From the NCBI GenBank assembly GCA_018063505.1, contig JAGPBF010000002.1:1-64000 (forward strand): 64,000 bases of DNA, written 5' to 3'. A program made the translations under genes and the position numbers. The notes under the pieces are model-generated. The model had not been told where the DNA came from, made no database searches, and was given only the letters and a program-made list of their open reading frames with translations. The stretch's first letter is position 1. Each line of letters opens with the position of its first letter. This document shows positions 25,555-35,849 of the stretch, piece after piece. The DNA is from Rhodoferax sp. (GTDB lineage: Bacteria; Pseudomonadota; Gammaproteobacteria; Burkholderiales; Burkholderiaceae_C).

Positions 25555-26646
25555 TCAGGTGTCCTTGGAGATCTTGATCGACGGAAATTTGGATGAGAAG
25601 TCCTTGTTCTGGGCTGCAATCGACACCGCAACCTGGCGCGCCACCGACTTGTAGATGGCGGCCACCTCGCCGTCCGGATCGGCGACGACGGTGGGCTTCC
25701 CGCTGTCGGCCTGCAGACGGATCTGCATGTTCAGCGGCAAGGCGCCCAGATAATCCATGCCGTACTCGGCCGCCATGTTCCTGCCGCCGTCGGCGCCGAA
25801 GATATGTTCGACATGCCCGCACTGGCTGCACACATGGACCGCCATGTTTTCGACGATGCCCAGGATCGGGACGCCGACCTTCTGGAACATCTTGATGCCC
25901 TTCTTGGCATCGAGCAGTGCGATGTCCTGCGGCGTCGTGACGATCACCGCGCCGGTCATCGGCACCCGCTGGCTGAGCGTGAGCTGGATGTCGCCGGTAC
26001 CCGGCGGCATGTCGACGATCAGGTAGTCCAGGTCACGCCAGTTGGTCTGGCGCAACAGTTGCTCGAGCGCCTGGGTGGCCATCGGGCCGCGCCAGATCAT
26101 GGCCTCGTCCTGCGCCACCAGGAAACCGATCGACATCACCTGCAGGCCGTAGTTCTCCAGCGGGTCCATGGTCTTGCCGTCATCCGATTCGGGTTTGCCC
26201 GAAATCCCCAGCATCATCGGCACGCTGGGACCGTAGATGTCGGCGTCCAGGATGCCGACCGAAGCGCCTTCGGCCGCAAGCGCCAGCGCCAGGTTGACGG
26301 CGGTGGTACTTTTGCCTACCCCGCCCTTGCCCGATGCCACGGCAACGATGTTCTTCACGTTGGGCATCAGCTGCACGCCGCGCTGCACCGCGTGCGGGAT
26401 GATCTTCGTGCGGATGTTCACCGACACGTTGTCGACGCCGGCCACGCCCTTTGCCGCAGCCACCAGCGCCTTGCGAAAACCCGGAATCTGGCTTTTGCAC
26501 GGATAACCGATTTCCACGTCGAAAGCCACGTCGCCATCACCAATGGTCAGGTTCCTGAGGGCGCGCGAAGAGACGAAATCCTGTCCGGTGTTGGGGTCGA
26601 CAACGGTCCTGAGCGCGTCCATCAAAACCTGTTCCGTGATCGCCAT
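25555..26646 (-). CDS. apbC: Mrp/ApbC-type iron-sulfur cluster carrier ATPase
   Basis: A 363-residue P-loop protein with an N-terminal MIP18/DUF59 domain (residues 1-85) and an Mrp/NBP35 domain with the deviant Walker A GKGGVGKSTTAVN near residue 107. The CSQCGH pair near residue 273 binds a transferable [4Fe-4S] cluster in this family. It helps mature Fe-S proteins; the cluster-rich formate dehydrogenases next door are possible clients, but this gene is widespread without them. I chose MAITEQV at 26646, the usual family start, over an upstream in-frame ATG. Confidence 0.9.
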   Translation of the reverse strand: MAITEQVLMDALRTVVDPNTGQDFVSSRALRNLTIGDGDVAFDVEIGYPCKSQIPGFRKALVAAAKGVAGVDNVSVNIRTKIIPHAVQRGVQLMPNVKNIVAVASGKGGVGKSTTAVNLALALAAEGASVGILDADIYGPSVPMMLGISGKPESDDGKTMDPLENYGLQVMSIGFLVAQDEAMIWRGPMATQALEQLLRQTNWRDLDYLIVDMPPGTGDIQLTLSQRVPMTGAVIVTTPQDIALLDAKKGIKMFQKVGVPILGIVENMAVHVCSQCGHVEHIFGADGGRNMAAEYGMDYLGALPLNMQIRLQADSGKPTVVADPDGEVAAIYKSVARQVAVSIAAQNKDFSSKFPSIKISKDT

Positions 26647-26736
26647 GCGTAGCTCCAAATGAATGATCTGTCGAGTCCGCTAGTCTAGCGAACGCGCCGA
26701 CCACCCCCGCCAGCAGGGTCAATCCATAATCAGCCC

Positions 26737-28014
26737 ATGACCACACCCGCCCTGGCGCCAAACCGAACCGGGCTGCTGCTCACGGGCGGCGGAGCACGTG
26801 CCGCCTACCAGGTTGGCGTGCTCGAAGCCGTGGCCGACATCCGGCTGGCCTGCGCCGCGCACCGGCAGGGAAACCCGTTCCCGATCATCACCGGCACCTC
26901 GGCCGGCGCCATCAATGCCGCAGCGCTGGCCTGCGGCGCGGACGACTTCGATGGTTCCGTGCGGCAGCTGGTCGACGTCTGGAGGAACTTCCACGCCGGC
27001 CAGGTCTACCGCGCCGATTCGATCGGTGTGCTGCGCACCGGCGCGAGCTGGCTGACGCTGATGTCGGTGGGTTGGGTCGTGGCGCGCTGGCGCAAACTCA
27101 AGCCAAGGTCCTTGCTCGACAACACGCCATTGCTGGACCTGCTGCAGCAGACGATTGCGCTGCACCAGCTGCAGCAACACATCTCCCAGGGCCAGCTGCA
27201 TGCGCTGGCGGTCACCGCGTCGAGTTACACCTCGGGTGAACACACCACATTCTTCGATGGCGACGCCAGCATCGAACCCTGGACGCGCTCGCAGCGTTTC
27301 GGCGTACGCGAGACCATCACCTACCAGCATCTGCTGGCATCGTCGGCAATACCGTTCGTATTTCCGGCCAAACCATTGCAGGTCAACGGCAGCCCCGAGT
27401 ACTTCGGCGACGGCTCGATGCGCCAGTCGGCGCCGGTGGCTGCCGCCATCCACCTGGGGGCGGAACGCATCATGGTGGTCGGTGCCGGCCGCATGCATGA
27501 ACCCAAGACGGACCGGCGCCTGGCGCCGGCACCGAAATACCCTACCCTGGCCCAGATCGCCGGGCACGCCTTGTCGAACATCTTTCTGGACGCGCTGGCC
27601 GTTGACATCGAACGGGTGCGCCGCATCAACCACACGATCGGCCTGGTGCCCACGCAGGCGCGCGGACAGAGCGGCCTGCGCCCGATCGATCTGCTGGTGA
27701 TTTCGCCGTCGCAGCGCATCGACGCGATCGCGGCGCAACACGTCGGCGACCTGCCCAGGCCGGTACGGGCCTTGCTCGGAGGTGTCGGCGTCACCACCGA
27801 CAAGACCGATTTCCAGGGCGCGGCGCTGGCCAGTTATCTGTTGTTCGAAGCCAACTACACCCGCGACCTTATGGCGCTGGGGCGCGCCGACGCCGAAAAC
27901 CAGCGCGGCGAGATCTGCCGCTTCTTCGGCTGGACCGATCCCTGCGCGGTTCCGCGGGATGGCCAGGAGCCCGCTTTCGTCGAACGCAGGCGCGATCCAC
28001 TGCGCCTGCGCTGA
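26737..28014 (+). CDS. Patatin-like phospholipase
   Basis: A 425-residue patatin-family serine hydrolase. The oxyanion loop is LLLTGGGARAAYQVG (residues 6-20), the nucleophile sits in GTSAGAINAAAL and the catalytic aspartate in DGSMRQSAP, completing the Ser-Asp dyad. No signal peptide is seen, so it acts in the cytoplasm or at the inner membrane, as in the RssA/YchK-like patatins. The lipid substrate is unknown. It is divergent from apbC with a 90-bp gap and lies 84 bp upstream of metG on the same strand. Confidence 0.87.
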   Translation: MTTPALAPNRTGLLLTGGGARAAYQVGVLEAVADIRLACAAHRQGNPFPIITGTSAGAINAAALACGADDFDGSVRQLVDVWRNFHAGQVYRADSIGVLRTGASWLTLMSVGWVVARWRKLKPRSLLDNTPLLDLLQQTIALHQLQQHISQGQLHALAVTASSYTSGEHTTFFDGDASIEPWTRSQRFGVRETITYQHLLASSAIPFVFPAKPLQVNGSPEYFGDGSMRQSAPVAAAIHLGAERIMVVGAGRMHEPKTDRRLAPAPKYPTLAQIAGHALSNIFLDALAVDIERVRRINHTIGLVPTQARGQSGLRPIDLLVISPSQRIDAIAAQHVGDLPRPVRALLGGVGVTTDKTDFQGAALASYLLFEANYTRDLMALGRADAENQRGEICRFFGWTDPCAVPRDGQEPAFVERRRDPLRLR

Positions 28015-28098
28015 GACATCCGCCAGTGGCAGCAGCCGACTAAAATCGACTGCTTCCGCCGCTGCTCCCGCGGCCCTGATTCCTCCGATTGACTTCCG

Positions 28099-30144
28099 AT
28101 GCCCCGCCAACTATTCGTCACCACCGCCCTGCCATATGCCAATGGCAAATTCCATATCGGCCACATCATGGAGTACATCCAGGCCGACATCTGGGTGCGG
28201 CACCAGCGCATGCAGGGCAATCAGGTGGATTTCGTCTGCGCTGACGATGCGCACGGCGCACCGATCATGATTGCGGCCGAAAAGGCCGGCGTCACGCCGC
28301 AGCAATTCGTTGCCGGCATCGCGGCCGGTCGCAAGCCCTATCTCGACGGTTTTCATATCGCTTTTGACAACTGGCATTCGACCGACGCACCGGAAAACCA
28401 TGCACTGGCGCAGCAGATCTACCGCGACCTGCGCGACCGCGCCGACGGCTCGCTGATCGAGACCCGCACCATCGAGCAGTTCTTCGACCCCGAGAAGAAC
28501 ATGTTCCTGCCCGACCGATTCATCAAGGGCGAATGCCCGCGTTGCCATTCGAAGGACCAGTACGGCGACAACTGCGAGGTTTGCGGCGCCGTCTATGCAC
28601 CGACCGACCTGATCGCGCCCTACTCGGCGCTGTCGGGCGCCAAACCGGTGCTCAAAAGCTCGGAGCACTTTTTCTTCAAGCTGTCGGACCCGCGCTGCGT
28701 GGCATTCCTGCAGCGCTGGACGCAGGACGGACGGCTGCAGCCCGAAGTGGCGAACAAGGTCAAGGAATGGTTCAGCGTGCGCAAGAACCCGGACGGCAGC
28801 ACCAGCGAAGGCCTGGGTGACTGGGACATCAGCCGCGACGCACCGTATTTCGGCATCGCGATTCCGGATGCACCTGGCAAATATTTCTACGTCTGGCTGG
28901 ACGCACCCATCGGGTACCTGGCATCGCTGAAGAACCTGCTCGACAAACGCGGCCAGGATTACGAGGCCTATATGGCCAACCCGGCGCTGGAGCAGTACCA
29001 CTTCATCGGCAAGGACATCGTCACCTTCCACACGCTGTTCTGGCCGGCAACGCTGCATTTCAGCGGTCGCAAGACACCCGACAACATCTTCGTACACGGT
29101 TTCCTGACCGTCAACAATGGCGAGAAGATGAGCAAGAGCCGTGGCACCGGGCTCGATCCGCTCAAATACCTGAGCCTGGGGATGAACCCCGAATGGCTGC
29201 GTTATTACCTTGCCGCCAAGCTCAACGGGCGCAACGAGGACATCGACTTCAACGCCGAGGATTTCATGCTGCGGGTCAACAGCGACCTGATCGGCAAATA
29301 CGTCAATATCGCCAGCCGGGCGGTCAAGTTCATTCCGGGCGGGCGGCTGGTAGCGGCACCGTCCGAGCCTGGAGCCGGGGCACTGGTGAGCCAGGTGCGG
29401 GACCTGTACGAGTCCCGTGACTATGGCCGTGCCTTGCGCGAGATCATGGCATTTGCCGACAAGGTGAATCTGCGTTTTGACAGCGCCGCGCCCTGGAAAC
29501 TCGTCAAGGAAGGTCGGGTCGACGAGGCGGCCGGCGTCTGCTCGGCCTGTATCGAGAGTTTCAAGATCATGACCGCATGCCTCAAGCCGGTCCTGCCCAT
29601 GCTGGCAGCGCAGGCCGAAAAATTTCTCAACGCGCCTGCGCTCGACTGGTGCAACGCCACCACAGCACTTGGCGCGGGCCACACCATCGGGAGTTACCAA
29701 CACCTGATGCAACGCGTCGACATCAAGCAACTCGAGGCCCTGTTCGAACCGCCGGCCGCTCCGGTGGCCGAAAGGCCCCTGCCCGGGGGCGAAGCGATTG
29801 CCCCCACCATCACCATCGACGATTTCGCCAAGGTCGACCTGCGCATTGCAAAAATCGTCGCCTGCGAAGCGGTAGAAGGTTCAACCAAGCTGCTGCGCCT
29901 GACGCTGGACGTAGGCGAAGGCGCCACGCGCAACGTGTTCTCGGGTATTGCCAGTGCCTACAAGCCCGAGCAGCTGGTCGGCAAGTTCACCGTGATGGTG
30001 GCCAACCTGGCACCGCGCAAAATGAAATTTGGCGTCAGCGAAGGCATGGTGCTGGCCGCCAGCCATGCCGACGAGAAGGCCTCGCCAGGCATCCATCTGC
30101 TCGAACCCTTCACAGGGGCGCAGGCCGGGTTGCGAGTGCGCTGA
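28099..30144 (+). CDS. metG: Methionyl-tRNA synthetase
   Basis: A 681-residue class I synthetase charging tRNA-Met. The HIGH motif is in [11 protein letters not shown] (residues 14-24), the KMSKS loop in [11 protein letters not shown], and a four-cysteine zinc knuckle in [18 protein letters not shown]. The C-terminal about 110 residues form the EMAP/tRNA-binding OB fold ([17 protein letters not shown]) used for dimerisation. Length and architecture are those of the dimeric E. coli type. The last 35 bp overlap the 3' end of the convergent diguanylate cyclase gene. Confidence 0.97.
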   Translation: MPRQLFVTTALPYANGKFHIGHIMEYIQADIWVRHQRMQGNQVDFVCADDAHGAPIMIAAEKAGVTPQQFVAGIAAGRKPYLDGFHIAFDNWHSTDAPENHALAQQIYRDLRDRADGSLIETRTIEQFFDPEKNMFLPDRFIKGECPRCHSKDQYGDNCEVCGAVYAPTDLIAPYSALSGAKPVLKSSEHFFFKLSDPRCVAFLQRWTQDGRLQPEVANKVKEWFSVRKNPDGSTSEGLGDWDISRDAPYFGIAIPDAPGKYFYVWLDAPIGYLASLKNLLDKRGQDYEAYMANPALEQYHFIGKDIVTFHTLFWPATLHFSGRKTPDNIFVHGFLTVNNGEKMSKSRGTGLDPLKYLSLGMNPEWLRYYLAAKLNGRNEDIDFNAEDFMLRVNSDLIGKYVNIASRAVKFIPGGRLVAAPSEPGAGALVSQVRDLYESRDYGRALREIMAFADKVNLRFDSAAPWKLVKEGRVDEAAGVCSACIESFKIMTACLKPVLPMLAAQAEKFLNAPALDWCNATTALGAGHTIGSYQHLMQRVDIKQLEALFEPPAAPVAERPLPGGEAIAPTITIDDFAKVDLRIAKIVACEAVEGSTKLLRLTLDVGEGATRNVFSGIASAYKPEQLVGKFTVMVANLAPRKMKFGVSEGMVLAASHADEKASPGIHLLEPFTGAQAGLRVR

Positions 30145-31369
30145 CCATCGCCGGGTCGTAGAACTCGGCCCGGGCGCGACCGGCTTTCTTGGCGCAATAC
30201 ATCGCGCTATCTGCCTGCATCACCAGTGTTGCGCGGGTCTCCGAGGGCGAGGCGACCATGCCGGCCACGCCAATACTGACGCTCAACCACGGCGATACCG
30301 GCGAATCGGCATGTGGAATTCGCGCGCTGGCCAGTTCCTGGATGCAGCGGCGTGCAATCACCATCGCATCTGCGGCATCGGTTCCCGGCAACAGGATCGC
30401 AAACTCCTCCCCGCCATAACGCGCAACCAGTTCGCCCGAGCGTTTGGCACACATCACCAGAATGCGGGCAACCTGGCGCAGACACTCGTCGCCGGTCTGG
30501 TGGCCGTACATGTCGTTGTAGCGCTTGAAGTGGTCAATGTCGATCATCAGCAGTGACAGCGGGCTGTGGTTGCGCGCGCAGCGTTGCCACTCGGTCTGCA
30601 AGGTCTGGTCGAAAAGACGCCGGTTGGCAATGCCGGTCAGTCCGTCGGTGGTCGACAGCCGCATCAATTGCTCGTTGGCGCGCTCCAGCGCCAGCCCTTT
30701 TTCGACCATTGGCGTCATGTCCAGCCGCGTCATCACCAGATAACCCGATGGTGTGCGAATTTCATAGAAATGCACCCAGTGGCCATCGTCGGTATGGCGC
30801 AGCAGCGGCGTCTGCACGGTGCCCCGGCCAGCCATGCGCGTGGCCAGCCATTCTTCTTCACGACCAACTGCATCGAAAATCTTGCCTTGCGCCAACGCGC
30901 GGCGCATCAGGTTCTCGTATGTCTGGCCAATCACCTCGCCATCGCCGCCCTTGCTGCCATCGCCGCGATAGGGATCCTGGCGCGCGACCTCCTGGTTGTA
31001 AACCAGCAGGCGGTCCTGATTGTCGTAAACGGCCACGCCGGCCGGCACCGCATCGATCACCTCGTGCAGACGTATTTCCGCAGCACGCAAACGACCGAGC
31101 GCAAGCTCCAGATCCAGTGCCAGCTGCTGCCGTTCTGCCGACACATCCTGCTGGTGGAATTGACGCCCCGCCATGCGTTGCACGATGTTGGCCATGACCA
31201 GACTGCCGGCCATACCGGCCGCTCCCAGCACCACCATCCACGGTACCGGCTCACTCCAGGCCCAGCCCCCCACCGCCATGATCGCCAAATGCCCCAGCGA
31301 GACGAGCAGCAACCAGGCTGCAATCGTCAGGCCCCGCGGGCCGGCGGCCGCCTCAGTGGGACGCCGCAC
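30110..31369 (-). CDS. Membrane diguanylate cyclase with PAS-like and GGDEF domains
   Basis: A 419-residue protein with two N-terminal membrane helices (about 13-33 and 44-62), a coiled coil, a PAS-like domain (about 98-215) and a GGDEF domain. The active-site motif is [13 protein letters not shown], the GGEEF form competent for c-di-GMP synthesis. The inhibitory RxxD site five residues before GGEEF reads RSGE, so product feedback at the usual I-site is probably absent. It overlaps the end of metG by 35 bp on the opposite strand. Confidence 0.85.
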   Translation of the reverse strand: MRRPTEAAAGPRGLTIAAWLLLVSLGHLAIMAVGGWAWSEPVPWMVVLGAAGMAGSLVMANIVQRMAGRQFHQQDVSAERQQLALDLELALGRLRAAEIRLHEVIDAVPAGVAVYDNQDRLLVYNQEVARQDPYRGDGSKGGDGEVIGQTYENLMRRALAQGKIFDAVGREEEWLATRMAGRGTVQTPLLRHTDDGHWVHFYEIRTPSGYLVMTRLDMTPMVEKGLALERANEQLMRLSTTDGLTGIANRRLFDQTLQTEWQRCARNHSPLSLLMIDIDHFKRYNDMYGHQTGDECLRQVARILVMCAKRSGELVARYGGEEFAILLPGTDAADAMVIARRCIQELASARIPHADSPVSPWLSVSIGVAGMVASPSETRATLVMQADSAMYCAKKAGRARAEFYDPAMVSALATRPAPL

Positions 31370-31606
31370 GGCAGGCCTGGCCTTGTACCCCGGCCGCCAT
31401 CGGCCCCAGGCAAGAACGCATGCCGGGGCAGGAGGGAGGAAGGGAGGTCGTGGTTTGCATGTTCACTCGCGTTCGCCGGCCGGGCCGACCGCTGCAGTGC
31501 TGCCACCGGTCATAAACGGTGCGGCACCCATCCTATCGTAAAGGATCGACGTTTATTGCGCTCGGAATGCACCGGCGCAGCGCCCAAGGCGGCCGTTGCC
31601 ACTGGC

Positions 31607-32113
31607 TCAGCGCCGCTCGCTGCGATCCTGCTCGGGGTCGCCGGTCGAGCCGGTGGACAACACCCGCAGGTCGGTGTTGAACACCACGCTGAAGATGCGC
31701 GCATCGCTGGCATTGGGACCGTCGCGGTAGCGCCAGTCGTAGTGGGTCTCGCGCCTGAGTTCGAAGCGGCTGATGCGCATCGGCTTGCCAAGCATGCGGC
31801 GCACATCCTCCATCATCATGCCCGGTCCGATTCTGGCAAAGTTCGCCGGTGTCAGCACCTGACGCAAGGCACGCATCTTTCCATCAGGGCCAATCGTGAT
31901 CATGTAGTTCTGGTACCCGGCTGGCTGGCGGTTGTACTCCAGCGTGTGGCCACCATCGGCTGCGTCCCAGATGTTTTCGGGCTCACCGAACCGCGCCCGC
32001 ACATCGGCCTCGGTCGACAAGCCCTCTTCCAGTTCGGCAATGTTCTGCGGATCGCAGGCCGCCAGTACAAGGATCGCAGCCACCAACGCCCACAACCATT
32101 TAGACCCGACCAT
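31607..32113 (-). CDS. BamE (SmpA/OmlA) domain lipoprotein
   Basis: A 168-residue lipoprotein. The signal MVGSKWLWALVAAILVLAAC has its lipobox cysteine at residue 20. The mature domain shows the BamE-like repeat pattern (LEEGLSTEADVRARFGEPEN and IGPGMMMEDVRRMLGKP). BamE assists the outer-membrane beta-barrel assembly complex, but several paralogues share this fold, so assignment as the true bamE is not secure; it is longer than the typical 110-residue BamE. I chose MVGSKW at 32113 over the ATG seven codons upstream. The 237-bp gap to the next minus-strand gene holds nothing I recognise. Confidence 0.75.
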   Translation of the reverse strand: MVGSKWLWALVAAILVLAACDPQNIAELEEGLSTEADVRARFGEPENIWDAADGGHTLEYNRQPAGYQNYMITIGPDGKMRALRQVLTPANFARIGPGMMMEDVRRMLGKPMRISRFELRRETHYDWRYRDGPNASDARIFSVVFNTDLRVLSTGSTGDPEQDRSERR

Positions 32114-32154
32114 GCCTGCCCCTGTAAAATTCACGACTTCAGAGGTCCAAGTCT

Positions 32155-32361
32155 ATGTCCATATTTCGCCGCCCGGATTACGAGTCCGACACCACGCAGT
32201 TCATCCACCGGCTCAAGTCCGAGAAACCCGAACTCGAGGCGCAGCAGCGTCAGGGACGGGAATTGTTATGGGACAAGCTGCTCGATCGCTTCGCCTGGCG
32301 CGCTTATCGCCAGGCCGAAGTGCGGCAAAAGCCCTACGTGTACCAGACGGATCCGAAATAG
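32155..32361 (+). CDS. DUF3460 family small protein
   Basis: A 68-residue protein (MSIFRRPDYESDTTQFIHRL at its start) of the DUF3460 family, which is found almost only in Betaproteobacteria directly upstream of scpA. It is charged and cytoplasmic with no known function. The ATG at 32155 lies 41 bp from the divergent BamE-domain gene, and the next gene, scpA, starts 32 bp after its stop, so the two are likely co-transcribed. Confidence 0.85.
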   Translation: MSIFRRPDYESDTTQFIHRLKSEKPELEAQQRQGRELLWDKLLDRFAWRAYRQAEVRQKPYVYQTDPK

Positions 32362-32393
32362 CCGCATGGTGCGGCCCGGATAAGGCCACGGTG

Positions 32394-33248
32394 ATGGCAG
32401 ATTCGTTGACGCCAGAGCCAAGCGGGCTTGGCGACATGCCCGAAGTCGTCGATCAGGTGGCGCTGGCGCGGCTCTATGGCGAACCGCTGTTCGCCATTCC
32501 CCAGGATCTTTACATTCCGCCTGACGCACTCGAAGTGTTCCTCGAGGCGTTCGAAGGGCCGCTGGACTTGCTGCTGTACCTGATCCGCAAGCAGAACTTC
32601 AATATCCTGGACATTCCCATGGCAGGGGTGACGCGCCAATACCTGGTTTACGTCGACGAGATTCGCGGCCGCAACCTGGAACTGGCTGCCGAATACCTGT
32701 TGATGGCGGCCATGCTGATCGAGATCAAGTCGCGCATGTTGCTGCCGCCGCGCAAGATGGCCGATGGTGAAGAGGCGCAGGATCCGCGGGCCGAACTGGT
32801 GCGCCGTCTGCTCGAATACGAACGCATCAAGCTCGCAGCCGCGGCGCTCAACACGACACCGGTGCTGGGGCGCGATTTCTTGCGCGCCCAGGTGACGATC
32901 GAACAGTCACTGCAACCGCGCTTCCCGGACGTCGACCTGGCAGACCTGCAGGAAGCCTGGCACGACATCCTGCGCCGTGCAAAACTGGTGCAACACCACC
33001 ATATCTCGCGCGAGCAGCTGTCGGTACGCGAGCACATGGCGATCGTGCTGCGGCATTTGCAAGGCCAGCGTTTTGTCGAATTCGAGAACCTGTTCGATCC
33101 GACCCAGGGATCGCAGGTACTGGTGGTGACCTTCATCGCCCTGCTCGAACTGGCCAAGGAAAATCTGATCGACATCACGCAGGCCGAATCCTTCGCGCCG
33201 ATCTATGTGCGGCTGGCCTACAGCACGGCCGACGCGCAGTCCAGCTGA
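32394..33248 (+). CDS. scpA: Segregation and condensation protein A
   Basis: A 284-residue ScpA/kleisin. The diagnostic N-terminal segment FEGPLDLLLYLIRKQNFNIL and EIKSRMLLP are present, with the C-terminal winged-helix region ending VEFENLFDPTQGSQVLVVTF. ScpA bridges SMC and ScpB in chromosome condensation. I start at ATG 32394 since the frame upstream is the shadow of DUF3460; GTG at 32391 is equivalent. No scpB is adjacent: the next gene is gpsA, convergent after 13 bp. Confidence 0.92.
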   Translation: MADSLTPEPSGLGDMPEVVDQVALARLYGEPLFAIPQDLYIPPDALEVFLEAFEGPLDLLLYLIRKQNFNILDIPMAGVTRQYLVYVDEIRGRNLELAAEYLLMAAMLIEIKSRMLLPPRKMADGEEAQDPRAELVRRLLEYERIKLAAAALNTTPVLGRDFLRAQVTIEQSLQPRFPDVDLADLQEAWHDILRRAKLVQHHHISREQLSVREHMAIVLRHLQGQRFVEFENLFDPTQGSQVLVVTFIALLELAKENLIDITQAESFAPIYVRLAYSTADAQSS

Positions 33249-33261
33249 CCCGCCAGATCCG

Positions 33262-34296
33262 TCAGACCTCGTCTTTGGCCTCACGCGCCATCAGGGTGGC
33301 CACCGCCTGCGCCGGACTGAGGCGGCCGTCAAGCAAGGCATCAACCGCCATGGCAATCGGCATTTCAACCCCCAGCGACGCCGCGCGCTGAACCACAGCC
33401 CTGGCGCAATAGACACCTTCGGCCACATGGCCGAGTGATTGCACCGCCTGGGCCAGGGTCTGGCCACTGGCCAGCGCCAGGCCAACCCGCCGATTGCGCG
33501 ACAGATCCCCGGTGGCAGTGAGCACCAGGTCACCGAGTCCGCTCAGTCCCATGAAGGTTTCCGGCCGTGCACCGAGTGCCACGCCAACCAGGGTCATTTC
33601 ATGCAGACCGCGGGTGATCAGTGCGGCACGGGCATTCAATCCCAGTTGCAGGCCGTCACACAGACCGGTGGCGATGGCCAGCACGTTCTTGACGGCGCCG
33701 CCCACCTCGACCCCGATCACATCGTCACTGGCGTAGATACGCAATGTCGGGCCGTGAAAGGCCGATACCATGGCCGCCCGCACCTCGGCATGCGGGCTGG
33801 CGGCCACCAACGCAGCTGGTTTGCCGGCAGCCACTTCCTGCGCAAAACTGGGACCACTGAGCACCCCGGCCTGCAGGTCCGGCGCCACCAGCGCCTGGAT
33901 CTCGTGCGCCATCAGGCCCGCTGGTGGTGGCAGCGAAGAATCGGCCGAGGTGTGCCCCTGCTCGAAACCCTTGCACAACCAGACAACCGGCGCCTGACAT
34001 TCGCGCAAGGACGCGAGCATGCTGCGCAACGCCGCCATCGGACTGGCCACCACGACCAGGCTGGCCGGTGCCACAGCCGCAACAGCCTCGTGCGCGTCAC
34101 CAGGCCAATGCCGCAACGCCAACGCCTGCGGCAAATCGACGTCGGGCAGATAGCGCTGGTTGACCCGGTGCTGGCGCATGGCATCGACCAGCGCCGCATC
34201 CCGTGCCCACAGGCTGACAGCATCGCCCCACTGGGAAGCGGCGCTGACCGCCAGCGCCGTGCCCCAGGCACCAGCGCCCACGACGGCGATAGACAT
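33262..34296 (-). CDS. gpsA: NAD(P)-dependent glycerol-3-phosphate dehydrogenase
   Basis: A 344-residue GpsA, which reduces dihydroxyacetone phosphate to sn-glycerol-3-phosphate for phospholipid synthesis. The nucleotide-binding motif [13 protein letters not shown] is at the N-terminus; [29 protein letters not shown] with the catalytic lysine and [20 protein letters not shown] are diagnostic. MSIAVVGAG at 34296 is the standard start although the frame is open upstream. It lies 31 bp downstream of secB on the same strand, the usual order for this group. Confidence 0.96.
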   Translation of the reverse strand: MSIAVVGAGAWGTALAVSAASQWGDAVSLWARDAALVDAMRQHRVNQRYLPDVDLPQALALRHWPGDAHEAVAAVAPASLVVVASPMAALRSMLASLRECQAPVVWLCKGFEQGHTSADSSLPPPAGLMAHEIQALVAPDLQAGVLSGPSFAQEVAAGKPAALVAASPHAEVRAAMVSAFHGPTLRIYASDDVIGVEVGGAVKNVLAIATGLCDGLQLGLNARAALITRGLHEMTLVGVALGARPETFMGLSGLGDLVLTATGDLSRNRRVGLALASGQTLAQAVQSLGHVAEGVYCARAVVQRAASLGVEMPIAMAVDALLDGRLSPAQAVATLMAREAKDEV

Positions 34297-34327
34297 GCGG
34301 ACCGTCTGCCTGTGTTGTGCGAGCCGG

Positions 34328-34789
34328 CTACTGGGTGACAGCGCCGGGCGCCGCGCCTTCGACCTGCTGGGCACGTTGCTGCTCGTACATGCCCTGGAAG
34401 TTGACTTCGGAAAGATGCACCGGCGGAAAGCCGCTGCGCTGGATCAGGTCGGCCACGTTAGCACGCAGATACGGATAGACGATCTGCGGGCAGGCGATAC
34501 CCATGATCTGGTTCATCTGTTCCTGCTCGATGTTGCGGATCTCGAAAATACCGGCCTGCTTGACCTCGACCAGAAATACGGTGCGCTCCTGGAGCTTGGT
34601 GTGCACGGTGGCGGTGACACAGATCTCATAGACACCGTCGGCAGCGTTGTTGGCTTCAACACCGAGCTGGATGTCGACCGTCGGTTGCGCCTGCTCGAGC
34701 AAGATGGCAGGGGAATTGGGCTGCTCCAGCGAGGATTCCTTGAGGTAAATGCGCTGAATCTGGAAGGTAGGTGTGTTTTCTTCGGCCAT
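34328..34789 (-). CDS. secB: Protein-export chaperone SecB
   Basis: A 153-residue SecB, the tetrameric cytosolic chaperone that keeps preproteins unfolded and hands them to SecA. Diagnostic features are [17 protein letters not shown] near the start and [20 protein letters not shown] followed by [11 protein letters not shown]. Length and sequence are typical. It sits between grxC and gpsA. ATG at 34789 follows AAAGAGACTC, a plausible ribosome site. The gap of 166 bp before it carries a 7-bp hairpin. Confidence 0.97.
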   Translation of the reverse strand: MAEENTPTFQIQRIYLKESSLEQPNSPAILLEQAQPTVDIQLGVEANNAADGVYEICVTATVHTKLQERTVFLVEVKQAGIFEIRNIEQEQMNQIMGIACPQIVYPYLRANVADLIQRSGFPPVHLSEVNFQGMYEQQRAQQVEGAAPGAVTQ

Positions 34790-34830
34790 GGAGTCTCTTT
34801 CAGGTTGAGGAGTGGGGCCCGGTCCCGACC

Positions 34831-34849
34831 GACGGACAAATCGTCCGTC
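34831..34849 (-). terminator. Hairpin between grxC and secB
   Basis: GACGGAC-AAATC-GTCCGTC forms a perfect 7-bp stem with a 5-base loop in the 166-bp gap between grxC and secB. No T-run follows on the minus strand, so it is more likely an intercistronic mRNA structure than an intrinsic terminator. Confidence 0.35.
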
Positions 34850-34955
34850 CGCCTGCCCGGCGCGACTGGGGGATTATCTCAGGTGCTTATGCCAGGCTGG
34901 CCTTGCCCTGCGGGCTGCCGTGCGTGCTTGCCAGGGCGCGGCCCGAACGCAGCGC

Positions 34956-35216
34956 TCAGGCGGACGCCAGCAGCGGCACCAGGGCGCCACGCCGATCCAG
35001 GGCGACCAGTTCGTCGCAACCGCCAACATGGGTCTGCCCTATGAAGATCTGCGGCACGGTGCGCTGGCCAGTGATTTCCATCATCTTGCTGCGCTGCCCA
35101 TGGTCCAGGTCGACCCGTATTTCTTCGATCTGTTCAACACCCCGTTCGCGCAACAACTGTTTGGCACGAATGCAATAGGGGCATACGGCGGTGGAATACA
35201 TCTTTACAGGCTGCAT
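34956..35216 (-). CDS. grxC: Glutaredoxin 3
   Basis: An 86-residue glutaredoxin with the dithiol active site CPYC (residues 12-15) and the GSH-binding TVPQIFIG and GGCDEL elements. It reduces disulfides and glutathionylated proteins at the expense of glutathione. The true start is MQPVKMYS at 35216. It lies 52 bp after the rhodanese gene and upstream of secB, the conserved beta/gamma-proteobacterial order. Confidence 0.95.
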   Translation of the reverse strand: MQPVKMYSTAVCPYCIRAKQLLRERGVEQIEEIRVDLDHGQRSKMMEITGQRTVPQIFIGQTHVGGCDELVALDRRGALVPLLASA

Positions 35217-35268
35217 GAAACGGCTCTCACAGAGGTAATAAAGGGGCAGACGCCAGAAGGCGCAGCGT

Positions 35269-35676
35269 TCAGGACTTTTCGATTGGCAGACTGGCCGAAC
35301 GCCAGCCACCCAGGCCACCGGCCAGCGACTGGACCTTGTCGTAGCCGAGCTTCCTGGCGATGGCCACGGCACGGCCGGAGCGGGCGCCGCTCTGGCAGAC
35401 AAGGATCAAGGGCAAGGCCTTGTTCTTGACCGCGCCAGGCAATTTTTCCTCGAGCTGACCCAACGGAATGTTCTTGGCATTGCCCACATGGCCGGCCGCG
35501 AACTCGTCGGCTTCGCAGACGTCGATCACGACTGCCTTCTCGCGATTGATCATCTGAACCGCCTGCGAAGGGCTCAGGCCAGCGGTGGCTGCGCCGCGCA
35601 AGGCGGGCATGAACAACATCGTGGCAGACGCCAGCGCCACCAGAATCAACCACCAGTTTTCAACAACAAATGTCAC
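35269..35676 (-). CDS. Membrane-anchored rhodanese-domain protein
   Basis: A 135-residue YibN-like protein: one N-terminal membrane helix (residues about 7-25, WWLILVALASATMLFM) followed by a single rhodanese domain with the active-site loop CQSGARS, whose cysteine would carry a persulfide. The physiological sulfur acceptor is unknown. It is the first gene of the rhodanese-grxC-secB-gpsA group and is divergent from gpmA. Confidence 0.88.
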   Translation of the reverse strand: MTFVVENWWLILVALASATMLFMPALRGAATAGLSPSQAVQMINREKAVVIDVCEADEFAAGHVGNAKNIPLGQLEEKLPGAVKNKALPLILVCQSGARSGRAVAIARKLGYDKVQSLAGGLGGWRSASLPIEKS

Positions 35677-35720
35677 GGTATTCCTAAAAGGTCGAACGCA
35701 CGCATCGGGCGTGAATCAGC

Positions 35721-35738
35721 GCGCATTTTAGAATGCGC
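35721..35738. promoter_or_regulatory. Promoter-like inverted repeat in the gpmA/rhodanese divergent region
   Basis: GCGCATT-TTAG-AATGCGC is a perfect 7-bp inverted repeat in the 173-bp divergent gap. It contains TAGAAT (35729-35734), a likely -10 for gpmA; no good -35 is visible. The symmetry could allow initiation in both directions or bind a dimeric regulator. Confidence 0.35.
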
Positions 35739-35849
35739 TCCATAGACGTTGCCGCCGACGCGGCTTTATTGCCGCAATTCGCGGCGAGTAACCGTGTGCG
35801 CCGCGCCCCACTTCCCCCGTCCCACTGCCCCTTATTACCGACAACTGCA

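Noticed and set aside
25555..26646. apbC as a dedicated formate dehydrogenase maturation gene
   Set aside because: The gene is widespread, often next to metG in Betaproteobacteria, and is separated from the fdh locus by the LysR gene. The adjacency is probably coincidental.
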